The position numbers and the translations under genes are program-made. 64,000 bases of DNA from Dermanyssus gallinae (Eukaryota; Arthropoda; Arachnida; Mesostigmata; Dermanyssidae). Location: positions 1-64,000 of the forward strand of contig QVRM01002137.1 of assembly GCA_003439945.1 (NCBI GenBank). The letters run 5' to 3'. Positions 47,301 to 58,831 of this stretch are shown here, one piece after another. Every line of letters starts with the position of its first letter. Positions within the stretch are counted from its first letter, which is position 1. The notes beneath the pieces are model-generated. The model did not search any database, was not told the origin of the DNA, and saw only the letters and a program-made list of their open reading frames with translations.

Positions 47301-47536
47301 TTTCCGGAATGAACTGCGGAATAGACGAGCAGCTCTGCTTCAACTGACCCAACTCACACCGACATTAGTAGAGCATACGTTTTGCCTAGTGGCTTCACAC
47401 ACAAACCTGTTCCAATGTCATGTAATGATTGTTTAACAGTCTAAACCGGATCAGACAATGCATATCAAGTCCATTGGCTTACCTAATTAATACGACAGTA
47501 TTACTATATTATTTCTCATATTTCATACCAGGTGTA

Positions 47537-47648
<112 letters not shown>

Positions 47649-47649
47649 G

Positions 47650-48333
47650 TGTCTCACTGGCCACGGTGATTTTCAAAGTTATCTATTTCGTATAGGCAAA
47701 GCTCCCTCGGTAACCTGCGTGCACTGTGAAGACGGCATCGACGATGACCCCGAGCATACCCTCTTAAAATGCAAGGGACTAGAGCAGGCAAGGACAACCG
47801 CCATAGCGCTGCTACGATTGAGATGGGCCAAAGAAGCAGGAAAACAAGGAGTCGGGATACCAGACCCGCCGAAAAGTAACATGAGAACGTTTGTAGAGTA
47901 CATATGCAGCACAGCATCGGCATGGAGGCTGGGCGAGGAAATGGCAACTGCGGTGATGAAAAAGAAAGCGGAGCTTGGCAGGTACAGAAGAGAACGGATA
48001 GCGCTTACGACATCAACAGATGACGTGGCTTGTAATCAAACGGGTTCGCAGGTGTTGGGACAAGCACGTCGGACTGGTGGGGGAACCCGTGAGTGACCTC
48101 GGCCAAATGATCCGTTAGGCGCTCGCCACTTCTCCTAATGGCCCATAGTACTGTTCTATGGATATCTGGGCCATTAGAGAGTGAAGCTTAAGGGGGGAGG
48201 TGTGTTTAGTGGGTAGTGGTCTTGGTGGACCAACATCCAACCGCCAGGGTCGAGCCCCACACTGCTTTCGAGAGCGGAAATACTCCGTACTCAAAGCGTG
48301 CGTAAATGCATTCACCCTCCTCCAAAAAAAAAA

Positions 48334-48334
<1 letters not shown>
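47650..48334 (+). mobile_element. 5'-truncated R1-like LINE inserted in a (TA)n array
   Basis: The plus-strand frame begins [16 protein letters not shown] (47653), continues with a CxxC-H-C finger CVHCEDGIDDDPEHTLLKC, and runs without a stop to 48096. A 3' UTR follows (with CCAGGGTCGAGCCCCAC near 48246) and then A11 at 48324-48334. The motif order (G-H-G-D-F, YL-R-I-G, finger) is that of the end of R1-clade ORF2. It is uninterrupted, so the insertion is young compared with the relic at 32201. TA repeats lie on both sides. Confidence 0.87.

Positions 48335-48373
<39 letters not shown>
48335..48373. repeat. (TA)n microsatellite flanking a LINE 3' end
   Basis: TA array directly joined to the LINE poly(A) tail; one AAATA interruption. 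Confidence 0.93.
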
Positions 48374-48376
<3 letters not shown>

Positions 48377-49062
48377 TTTAGTTTCGGCGCATCAGCCGTT
48401 GCGTGGCCATTAGGGTCACCGCTGCAGCTCGCAAAGCGCGCGCCTTTACAATTTCGAATTCAAATTTTGCCGCCGCCCCCCTCCCGGCGCTCCGTTACTT
48501 ACGGCGGAGCCTGTGTGACTCATGCGCTGCTCTCAGACCCAGACACATGCTCACATACACCCCCCCCTTCCCCCCCCGCCGTTATCAACAACAGGCGACG
48601 TGGATCATGGTTATCATTCATCGAGCAGAAGAACGGAGTTAACTGTAAGATAGGTGGGCGGCCGCTTGGCGGGCGATGTTGCCGACGACGAAGACGACGA
48701 CTACGAAAGAGAGATAAACAACAGTTTATTTACTAACCAGTGCTTAAAGTCTCTGCTGCGGCTGCTGCTGCTAAAGAAGGCGCCCTTCTTCCCGGTAGGT
48801 ACTAAAAGCAAAGCGGCGTCGAGAAAGGTTTCGGCTGAGAAGCCGCATTTCGAATCCTATACGGATTGATGCATACGTATCGACGTATACTATCGGCTAC
48901 CGGCGTACGTGCATGAGTGAAAGTTGACCGATGTTGTTGTTGTTATTGATTTCGTTGTTGGTGTTGTTGTTATTGTGAGTGTTGCATGCTTGCGTCTATT
49001 CGTTGTTGCTCTTGCTATTGTTGTTGTTGTTGTGCTGATGTTGATGGTTGCTGCCTCCTCAG

Positions 49063-49174
49063 CCGGCAGCCCCTGCCGTTGACTCTCGTGAGAAGGAGTC
49101 ACTCCTTTTTGACAGTGCGCTTGCATACTGGCTGGCTGACGACAGCTTAATTGGTCCTGGTAGTCCTGAGTCGT
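49063..49174 (+). CDS. Candidate exon of an unrecognised gene
   Basis: After a good acceptor (TGCCTCCTCAG) an open frame reads PAAPAVDSREKESLLFDSAL and AYWLADDSLIGPGSPES, and a GTGAGT donor follows in phase 2. An in-frame stop just upstream fits a splice boundary. The composition is protein-like, in contrast to the surrounding GTT/CAA repeats. I recognise no family and no partner exon is secure, so this is a weak call. Confidence 0.28.
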
Positions 49175-49305
49175 GAGTCATAGCAGCAGCAGCAGACGAT
49201 AAGGAGACACATGACGATGACGACGACGACGATGATCACAACAACAACAACAACAACAAGAACAAGAATAATAATAATAACAACAACAACACCAGTAACG
49301 ATTAA

Positions 49306-49629
49306 ATACGGCAAACTGACGAGGAGGAGAGTGGTGGAGACGGCGACGACGACAACTTCCAACCGTTAGTTGATCCGAGGTTGTTGTCTGTCGTAAGACA
49401 ACTCAGGAGTACAGAACAACTCGATCTGAAGCAACAAACAGCCCCAGCAGCAGGAGAAGCAGGCCACAATAAGTCGGAGTCGGAGAGCGTCCGTCTGAAT
49501 CAGAACGAACGAACGATTGTTAGAGCTTTCCTGGAGAGCAAACGAACTGGACGAAAACTGGCCACTAAGCCCCTGGCCCCAACTCGGACCTCTCCACTCG
49601 CAGCTGTGCTTCGTGTACGCCACTGTTAG
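49306..49629 (+). CDS. Candidate terminal exon of an unrecognised gene
   Basis: An open frame with complex composition starts acidic (TDEEESGGDGDDDNFQPLVD), continues RLLSVVRQLRSTEQLDLKQQ, then NQNERTIVRAFLESKRTGRK, and ends at TAG 49627-49629. It could be the next exon after 49063-49174 if spliced at GAG|T near 49333 (phase fits), but that acceptor lacks a pyrimidine tract. It shows no known domain. It might equally be a chance frame in CAA/GAC-rich DNA. Confidence 0.27.
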   Translation: MRQTDEEESGGDGDDDNFQPLVDPRLLSVVRQLRSTEQLDLKQQTAPAAGEAGHNKSESESVRLNQNERTIVRAFLESKRTGRKLATKPLAPTRTSPLAAVLRVRHC

Positions 49630-49861
49630 ATAGGATAAGTAGTAGACAGCTGAATTTATTGATGCGCGGCCGTATTTTCTACTGATGTTGCTGCTGCTGT
49701 TGCTGCTTCTGCCTGCAATGGCTTGAAGCTTGAGTGGTAACAATTGTCGTCAGTATTACCATCATCATATACAATAGTAATCGCAGTAATAATACTAACA
49801 CTAATTATTATTTATTTTGTTCTCAACTTGTTGTCAGCCGGTAAACGTACAGAGTGAACTC

Positions 49862-49890
49862 CTTACATATATATATACATATATATATAA

Positions 49891-49945
<55 letters not shown>
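49862..49945. repeat. (TA)n microsatellite
   Basis: TA array with early ACATATATATAAATATG interruptions, then pure TA to 49945. Confidence 0.94.
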
Positions 49946-49948
<3 letters not shown>

Positions 49949-50512
49949 TAGTTCCTCCAAGTCTCTCCCCTTTGTCGGGAGCGTATGTCAAGCAATACGT
50001 TGCCCCAGAAACACTATGGATCATTTAGTCCCCTGTTCGATTCGTCGATGATCCGGGTCGATGAATTGTTGGCGTTTTAGCCAGAGGCTCCCGTTTCCAC
50101 ACGCCTGATGTCTTCTTAATGAGAGTCTTGTCCCTTGTCTTTGCTTTGACTGCAACGCCGTCTACGAGCGTGCAGTAATAAGACACTAATAATGATAACA
50201 ACAACAACAACAATAACAAGAAAGTAATAATAACAAATATCGCCTAAACTCGTAAACTTTTTTTTTTTTTAAATATAAGTGCGTTTTATTAATAACATGT
50301 GCGATGACCATAACTTCATTTGTTTTTCCGTAAGGCTAATGCCCGTGTACGGTTTTGCACTGATACATCCAAGCATCATTGTCAAAGGAAGGAAATATTG
50401 TGTGTAGACACACAAACTCAAGATGAAGAAATTATTGACAACGACGGCCGGTTAGCTTGGTTAGTTCGCACAAGGCTTCGGTGTGTGTGAATATTTCACG
50501 GACGTTCGGCTT

Positions 50513-50513
<1 letters not shown>

Positions 50514-50552
<39 letters not shown>

Positions 50553-50560
50553 CGACGACG

Positions 50561-50612
<52 letters not shown>

Positions 50613-50647
50613 CGACGACAACAACAACAACAACAACAACAACAACA
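50514..50647. repeat. (CAA)n array, about 134 bp
   Basis: About 44 CAA units with three CGA interruptions (near 50552 and 50613). Frames across it give polyGln, polyThr or polyAsn. The flanks do not support coding use in any particular frame. Confidence 0.95.
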
Positions 50648-50977
50648 GAAGATCAATCAATGGTTGTCATTGTCGTTGTTTTTGTTATTGAAGGAAGAAG
50701 GGACAAGACGCTTATACCACAACCGCCATCGATCGAGTCACTATCGCTCCAGTCGCCGCATACGTTGAGTCGCTCAAACACCACCAACATTAGCACTGGC
50801 ATGCCATAGAGCCTAGTAGTGATAGTTTGCCTCTGTCGACGGGAACAACAATCATTTGTGATCACCAACGCAGGATCACCAACCGCAACATCAATAGCGT
50901 CGTCAGTAGCATGAGCTGCGGCAGCAACAGCAACAGCAATAGAGTAGCGGGCTCTTCTATGAATGCTGGTGGATTTT

Positions 50978-51003
50978 AATCGTGGTTGTCGACAACCACG
51001 ATT
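50978..51003. repeat. Perfect 26-bp palindrome
   Basis: The half-site AATCGTGGTTGTC is followed directly by its exact complement GACAACCACGATT with no spacer. It lies alone in non-repetitive DNA. Confidence 0.93.
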
Positions 51004-51139
51004 CCTCCCAATTCTGTGGTGCTCACTAGAGTAGAATGCGTTACGTTAGTCGAGTCTCGTAACGTCCAGCCTCCGTGTCGGTGGTGTCGTCACCGTGGTG
51101 ATTGCGTCGTGTATTTCTAATTCTAGGAGTATATACTGT

Positions 51140-51365
51140 CAGAGATCTATCATCATCATTGTTGTGGTTGTTGTTGTCGGTACTGTTGCTGTTGCTCTTG
51201 TTAGTGCCGTTGTTATCGCTGTTGTTGTTGTCGTCGTCGGTATTGTTGTTTTTGTTGTCGTCGTCGTCAGTATTGTTGTTGTTGTTGTCGTCGTCGGTAT
51301 TGTTGTTGTTGTCATCGTCGATATTGTTGTTGTTGTCGTCGTCGTCATTGTTTTTGTTGTTGTGG
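51140..51365. repeat. GTT/GTC minisatellite
   Basis: Phrases of the form ATTGTTGTTGTTGTTGTCGT ending in CGTCG are repeated at least five times with varying length (about 24-30 bp). They produce Val/Ile and Leu/Ser shadow frames. Confidence 0.85.
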
Positions 51366-53044
51366 GTTTTATGTCATCCCTTGATCAATTTGTTGTCGCT
51401 TTCATCCTCATCATCATCATTATTCTTGTCGTTATCGACATCGTCGTATTCTTCATTGACAGTGATACGAGTCGAAGCTGGCTAAAAAGCACTATTACCG
51501 CTGTTTGTACCTGTTAATACTTGCTTCTACTGCGGCTGCTGATCCGCTGCTGCTGTTGTTTCAGTAGTTACAACGACAGGTTGGTTCGATTGCGTAAGTT
51601 TGATCAACTTGTGCCTCTTTCTTTGTGTGTTTGTTGGTGTGTGGATGCTTCTGGCTGTTTTGTTTGATTCTCTCTCTCTCTATATCCGTCCGCCTGCCTG
51701 TCCGCCCGCTGTATCTGCAATATCTGCGTCCATCCATCCAGCTCGCCATGTCCACCAGCACCCGGCAATCGGCGAACGCTTGTCGATGACTACGACGCTT
51801 GCCGGCCAACTCCTCGTAGCTCGCAGCTGTCAGCTCTGGGCCAGGGCCGGAGCCGGAGCACCAGAAAACAAATGTCTCTATGGGCATTGACCAAGGAATA
51901 ATAATAATAACTCGCTGGCTTTTCCAAGCTAAGAAGCTGGTGTGGCGTCACTTCACCAGTGAGCAGCTGTTTATTTGTTCGTTTTGCCGAGCAGCTGCAC
52001 GAGCAGCAGCGCCGCCATCTAACAACACTGACTGACTCACTCACCACTATCATTACCACTACTACTATTACTATTACTACTACTGCTACTACTACTACTA
52101 CAACAACCGGGCTTGAAGAAGACGGCGGTGCTCACCGAACAAGACGAAACGTTCGTGCGACGAACAGGTTAGATTTTGAACTCTTTTTTTTGTTTTTGTT
52201 CTCTTCAAAAAGAAAAGAAAGCCGAACTAGAAGTTTTAGAAGTGATGAAGTGGTTGTCAAAAACGTCTGTTTTTTACGTTGTTGATGATGATTGAGGATA
52301 ATGCAGAGAGAGAGACAGAGAGAGAGGAAGCATACTGTGCGTTTGATGTTGTTATTGTTGTGGTGGTTGTGGATGTTGTTGTGGTTGCTGCTGTTGCTAT
52401 TGTTGTTGCCGTTGTAGTTATTGTTGTTGTGGTGGTGGTTGTTATTGCTGGTATCGATGTGATCTAAACGTACACGTTTATGTAAGGAAGAATGCCTACA
52501 AATGTCGTTGGCGATGACCATGACAACAACCACAACAGCGACAACAACAACGATACAGCTTCATAATCAACAACAACAACAAATTGTCGGATTCAGCTAC
52601 TGCGCCAAACAAGTCTGCGGATCCGCGTTAGTTGTGACGTTGAAGACGATGAAAATGTGATGGAAACCACTGTACGAAATGAGATCTACACAACGACACC
52701 AACAGGTTGATAATCAACAATTTGTTTGTGGCCGGATTTTGTGGATTTGTCAATCCAAGGAATGAATCGCTCGAAACTCGGATCGAGTTAGGAGTAGGGC
52801 AAACGCAGATTCGATGTCCATAATATTTGTTAGGACATATTTGAATTATAGATTGCAGCCGTATGCACTGCACGAAACTTTGACTAGATATATGACCTGT
52901 TGTTTTTTGTGAAACTAATGACATTGATGCGATTCGACATTGTTTTCTTCTATATAAATATATATGTAGGGAAAAAAAACTCACGAAAAATGTTCGTATT
53001 TAACTCAACGGTGACGGTAGAGCATTTTTTAAATATATGTTTAT

Positions 53045-53047
<3 letters not shown>

Positions 53048-53107
<60 letters not shown>
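53048..53107. repeat. (TA)n microsatellite
   Basis: About 29 TA units. Confidence 0.95.
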
Positions 53108-53109
<2 letters not shown>

Positions 53110-53277
53110 ATCTGGAGAGTTTCACATCAGAGGCCCACTACACAGACGTACATTTTACGCTTTAGACGTTTTTAAACATCCAATACACAAGCTGTACATG
53201 TTTTGCTGATCATTACACCAGTTGTCCCATGCTGACGTACATAACTAGACCACTAGAATTGATAAGTTTCACCAGAT

Positions 53278-53466
53278 TAGTTGTCAGCCATTTGGGTTGA
53301 TATTGAAATTTTGTTGTCAGCCATTTGGGTTGATAACACGTTTCTGTCGTCACCAAGCTTAGTGACGGCGTTAATCCATTGTACTCTTTCCATTCGTATT
53401 TCCTGCATTGTTATACTTATTCGTATTTCCTGCATTGTTAGACTCATTCGTATTTCCTGCACTCGT
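53278..53466. repeat. Two minisatellites side by side
   Basis: TTGTCAGCCATTTGGGTTGA occurs twice, 37 bp apart (53280, 53312). Downstream a 27-bp unit starting ATTCGTATTTCCTGCATTGT occurs three times in tandem (53394-53466). Confidence 0.88.
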
Positions 53467-53479
53467 TAAGGATGAGTAT

Positions 53480-55045
53480 ACCGTCATCATGATATTTGCT
53501 CACACATGGGTGATGATTTTACCCCGATTTGGTTGAGCGTGCTTCCATTTAGACCCTCAGCACATCCTAGGCGGTGAACCGTAATTGCACATCTACGGGA
53601 GGTCCCGCTTAAGTCATGTGGCCCTGCAAAGCTTATCACGATCCCCATGTTAACACGCTTTTGTGATTTCCCATTTGCCAGTTTATCCCATTTTCGACAA
53701 CTGTGTTTCCACACTTTAGCCTTGACATGACTTGGAGACGGCGGGACCAGGCATACGCGATCCATTTTCTTTTCTGTAGGACGTCTCTGGCGACCCCGTC
53801 AACTGCCTCGTTTCCTTGTTTGTTAATGCGAGCTGGAATCCACTGTAGCCGCACTGGATGAGATTTGAGTTTGGACCCGATGGGTCTGCAGCTATAATAG
53901 CTTCCAGCCCTGCGTCTTATGCACTGCCACAATTTCTGCTGTGGCTGAACTCTGGCAGTTACCGACATGTACTGCTATATTTGTCCCGATTTCCGGTATG
54001 ACAACTCCTGCTTCTCCGGTGAAACCTTGCTGCAGAAATTTATAGCAGAACACTGACCGATACTCTTGTGAGAGTAAGTGGCACTTATACTGCTCGGCGG
54101 CAGTCTTCAGATATCAAGAGTCATGTTCATTCTTTTTCTGAAGATTTGACATATCAAATTTGGTTGCATCCCGTCGGGTAGTTCGTGGATGTCCTTTAGG
54201 GCGGCCGCAGCTTTGGTATTTCGGCGTTCGTCCTGGATTAATCTCAGCAGCTTTCTGCCAATTCTGGCTAATCTGATTAATATACAATTTATTAGAAGCT
54301 CTTGCTGTGTGTTGGTGGGCACAAAACCACTTTCTGCCAGAGCGGTTTGTGTACCGGCCATAGGGAGTAAACTTAGCTCTGCTTTACCACACTCTGCGGT
54401 CATTGCGTCTAGATCAGTTGTTTATTTTTTGTTAGGTTGGTCATGAACGGCAAGACGTAGTCTACTTTTGACTTAAAAGGCGTCTTGACTGTTTTAATGG
54501 CAGATGATGGAGATATTCCCCAGGAGTCCCCACATATTCTTGATTATGTTTATAACTTTAAAGACGCGTTTTTTTGCTCATTAATTTGCATCTTTTATCG
54601 ACAGTTGTCTTCTAGATGTATTCCAAGACACCGTATGTATCATTAACTTGGTTAATTGTTTTTCCACCTATTTTAACGACTATGTGCTGTCCTCGACGCA
54701 TATTGAAAGTCATGATTTTTGTTTTGGATATTTCAATCTTAATGCCAAGTTTCTACAATGGAGATACGATTGCTTTGATGCCGCACTGAAGCGCAAAAAC
54801 AGCAATAGGGGTTAACTGTTTTTCCGATAAAGCGTATCCACATGACCCCGTCATCCGAGTTTTGGGATAGGCAAAAGCCGTGTAGAACGCGATTCGGAAT
54901 GTTAGATATCGCTAATACAAGAGGAATCGGAGAAAGCACTCTAACCTGAGGGATCGTTGGAATCAATCGCAAATTGGCCAGTGAATGGGAGTGCAGATCC
55001 CCATCGGCACGACGCCCTATATGACGGCAAGAGGGTGACATTTTC
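53480..55045 (-). mobile_element. Degenerate RNase H-bearing LINE (I-like)
   Basis: Minus strand, in order: RT fragment IPQVRVLSPIPLVLAIS and NSDDGVMW (54950-54830), where the usual catalytic YADD is altered to NSDD. Then a YGVLEYI-like strand (near 54640), ECGKAELSLLPMAG and LIRLARIG (54403-54200). Then the end of an RNase H domain, LQWIPARINKQGNEAVDGVA (near 53830), and a C-terminal HRLGCAEG (near 53570). The combination of RT followed by RNase H points to the I group (I, Nimb, Outcast and relatives). Many stops and frameshifts: dead. Confidence 0.78.
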
Positions 55046-57178
55046 TTTTTACATACATATATACATTACATACACTGGTTACTGTCACATCTGTGCTACA
55101 TATGAGCGTTTTACCATGCACACGACCGCATTGAAGAAATGCTGGCCGCCTTTGTCTTATCATATACCTTGCAGTTACAATCTTTATGTTCAGTCCTGTA
55201 GGACAGTAAAATTAGTTACCAGGTTGCATAGCATGGCAACACAGTATGGCAGTGTTCACCGTAGTGGACGATCGGACACTTTTGAATCAGATCTCCGTAA
55301 TGATAGATTCGTCGTAAATACGTTAGTTCTTTATCAAACTTACACGTATATTATATGGACGCATAAGCTGCATACATAAGACGTCTATCGCTTGTTCGCT
55401 GCTCGTATCGGTCATCAGAGATCATATTTGCCAAATATAGCTAGCTCTCTTTCTTATCTCGAGCATAGCATAGCGTGGCCTCGTTCAAGCTTCTTGCCTC
55501 TTATCCAACGCAACTTACGTCTCGTATTTTCCCGTCTGGACGCATCAGTTACTGGCTGGATGCGCAGACACATCTCGTGTGCCAATCATGCCCAAAGTGT
55601 TACTTTCATGTCGAATGGGAGCAATCGAGCGATGCGAGGCTATATCGCTCCAATCGTCGTCGTCGATAGCATTTAGCGCGACCACTCAACGGCTCGAATT
55701 GGGTCCGATTCCCGTGAGGAATAGTTCCTCGTAGCGTGGTGTCTGCGGCAGCAAAGGTCCTTTGCACACCAGCGTAGACCATCGTAGACGTATTGAGGCC
55801 GCTATGTGCAGACGTGATTTTACCGCCGTAACGGAACGTTGTGATGCAGCGGCGGCGTTATGATGATGATGACGCCAGTGTCACACCTTTCCGCTTCGAC
55901 GGCTTGCAGTCGTGGTCGCTATTGGTTCGGTGGTGTGTGATTTTGGTGAGATGCTGATGCATCCAATTCGGTGAGATGCATTCCAAGGTTCCATTCAACG
56001 CCGAACTCTTGGAAGATGGCCGCCGCCCAGCGATCCAAGAGCTAACATCTTCTACAGTTTTCTTCATCTTTCAACTGCGACGCGGTCATCTCAGTCCCCC
56101 CCTGCCGTTCCAATAACAAAAGCAACTCGACCAATCAACTCAACTCGAACGCTCTGAGCTCGCGACGAGCAGGACGGATTGAGTATGATAACGTGTCAGT
56201 CAACGCTAGCACTCGACGTTTCGACTTGTTTGATCACGTGTTCCATGTTGTCGCTGTGTAAGCGCTTTGTTGTTGACGTTCTGGTGTGTTTCTCAAAACG
56301 ATTCTCTCTCTCTTCATATGTACGGATGATGATGATGGATTGAGCAGGGCGTTCTCGGCTCCACTTCCGCCGTTGTAAATCTATACTGTACTCGCAGTCG
56401 TTTGCGTGTGGAATGGCTGGCTACGTATGATTGCTGCTGATATGACACATACGTTTGTAATTTTAACAACATACAATGTTTATGTCAAGAAGGAACTTCA
56501 TTAGTTCGGTTTAGTCGGTTTGTTCCGTTCCATCTGCTCGATTTGTGTACGTGCGAGATGGCGAGAGACCGAGAGCGAGAGAGAGCGAGAGAGAGAGAGT
56601 ATAGAGAGAGAGCGCGAGAGATATACACACACATAATAAGTGTCTGCCAAAAAGGCCAACCAATTCTCTGGACTGATCACTGGTTGGCCGATCAATGATC
56701 TCTCAGCACGTAGCAATAATAACATAATAGCAGTAATGCCAGCCAACAAAAAATGCTTATAGAAGTTCTTCTAATATACTAAAGAGTCTGCCTGCATGCG
56801 TGTAGTAGTCCTACCAGTAATGTTATGTATGTTATATGTCTGCCGACTTTGTTTATTAAAACAGCCTACTGTTGATGGGCCGAGATCTTGCTTGGCGGGT
56901 ATATTTCACTTTAGCACACGCACATCCTTGACCCTATCTAACATCATGACTACTCGATTGCGACAAGAGTGTCATGCTTCACGACAACGAGAAAAACAAG
57001 ACAACGACAATGTATGTCATGCTTAATGGATTTGTTGTCGCTAACCAACGTATGTGACACGTCTTATTATTATTAAGTATGGTACAATTCGCATATTTGT
57101 TTCTTTAACATATAGCAACGACAGTCAACGTTAGTTCAACGTCGTGAAATCTGCCACGTGACTTTTCGCTCGCATTCG

Positions 57179-57179
<1 letters not shown>

Positions 57180-57223
<44 letters not shown>
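57180..57223. repeat. (TA)n microsatellite
   Basis: About 22 TA units. Confidence 0.95.
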
Positions 57224-57225
<2 letters not shown>

Positions 57226-57689
57226 TTTGTTAGAAGAGCTTATGGTTGGGTATTATCGTGTTTATTATATGTAACAATAAGCGAATAATTAATATTACTT
57301 CTAAATAGGTATTCGTATTCAATGCTGTTAATGTTGCTTCAACGTTTAAGGTGCGTTTTTTGAAAATTGGTTCCACATTGATTAGCTCTTACACTCTTAC
57401 TTTTCTAGTATCAGTTTGCGTAACAGCGTGTGAGAACAATTCTTCTCCGGAAACTCCCAGATTCCACAGTGAGGGGAACAGGCACCAACATATCGTGTTT
57501 CTCGCGATGCTCTTGTTGGCTTTGTTTGCTGTTTCATTCGACCACTCTAGCGAAGCGAAATCTGATGAGAGTATACTCGCAGCTACTATTACGGTTAGTA
57601 TTTTTGTCGTCAGCAATAGCAATAATTGTTTTTAATTTTTTATATATATACATTTTGATTTATGTAGCATCAAGGGCGGACAAACAAAA

Positions 57690-57960
57690 TTTGGGTTCGT
57701 GTGAGCGCGTACTCCGTTACGGAGGGGGGTCCGTGGGGATATGTAGGGACTAGCCGACTCTGGAGGGTTCCTTGGACAAAGACCGCATTACCCCTTTGAC
57801 ATCCAGCGACGGGCGCTGTCTGAGGAAATCGCCCGCTCATTTTATCTCCACTGTTTAGAATCAGTCGCGTTTTGACGGTCTGCACCAAACCTCGAGTGGA
57901 TGGGCCCGGCCCGCCAGGGTCTCAAAAGACAGGTGGGTGAAACCTGTACGGGCACTCGAT
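57690..57960 (-). repeat. Dispersed retroelement-like repeat (family D), degenerate copy
   Basis: On the minus strand it carries GGPGPST, TRLILNSGDK and CQRGNAVFVQGTLQ, matching the copy at 38070 with frameshifts. Both copies end near a TA array on the 5' coding side. Confidence 0.7.
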
Positions 57961-58303
57961 GTATATATATATATATATATATATATGTTAGATTGGGTAA
58001 ACTTACTAACCCAACACGTGTTTCCTATCCAGACACTGTAGTAGTAGTATTATTGTTCTTATGATTATCATAATTACTATCCTTATTTTTGTGACCTTCA
58101 TGGCCTCAAAAGGATGCGTCGTCCGCCATAGAGGACAATTGCGTAGTGTTCTTTCCGGGACTGTGATATGATTGAGGAAATCGGAGTGATGCACGATTAA
58201 TCCATTGCGATTTATGCATGCTGCGTGTATGACCAACAGCTAGTCAGTCGTCGAGCGGCGGCTGCAGAGAAGGCGAAAGTCCCGTTGTGTCTGTTTTGCG
58301 GCT

Positions 58304-58831
58304 GTGTGTTCCATAGCGAACGAGAAGCGGGTTGTTATGACCGAATTTGAGCTCATGACTCTCTACGACAGCTATGCTGTTGCTGCTGCTGATAATGCTG
58401 GTGATGGTGCAAATCCGAGTGCGTGCGTGTGGGGGTGGTGGGACTCGGTCGTGGTCGTGGGGTTCGATGAGGCAGTGGAAAGCTGGCTTGTTGCTATGGC
58501 GGCGGCCGCGGGGGTGGCGGCTGCTGCTGCCGCTACCGGGTCCGCTCGGTGGCTAAAACGATATCTGAAAAGTGTTTGGTGTTTGAGCGAACTTAGACGA
58601 AGTAGATTGAAGCGGAGCAAGCAGAAAATGAGAACGAAGAGCGCGAAGAAGCAGAACAAGAAGCTGCAGAAGATGAAGAAGGAGCGCCAGTCAGTCCCCC
58701 TCCCATCCTGCAGCACTAATGTGGCGGCGCAGTATGGACGCTTCCAACGAAACCAGCATCGAATCCGCCTGGTTCGATTTCGCGATTTCGCACCGAGGAC
58801 TACTGCTGCTGCTGCTGCTGCTGTGCATTGA
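58304..58831 (+). CDS. Weak 175-codon ORF, unrecognised
   Basis: The frame starts MCSIANEKRVVMTEFELMTL and includes a Val/Ala-rich segment that could span a membrane. It continues with a Lys/Arg-rich helix (KQKMRTKSAKKQNKKLQKMK) and ends in an Ala run coded by GCT repeats. A second frame over the basic part is acidic (EQAENENEEREEAEQEAAED), so either could be the true one. No domain is recognised. GC content is higher than in the surroundings. I regard real coding as possible but unproven. Confidence 0.22.
   Translation: MCSIANEKRVVMTEFELMTLYDSYAVAAADNAGDGANPSACVWGWWDSVVVVGFDEAVESWLVAMAAAAGVAAAAAATGSARWLKRYLKSVWCLSELRRSRLKRSKQKMRTKSAKKQNKKLQKMKKERQSVPLPSCSTNVAAQYGRFQRNQHRIRLVRFRDFAPRTTAAAAAAVH

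Noticed and set aside
50514..50647. CRISPR-like array
   Set aside because: A plain trinucleotide repeat without spacers, in a eukaryotic genome.
51095..51517. 140-codon Val/Ile-rich frame
   Set aside because: Created by the GTT/GTC minisatellite.
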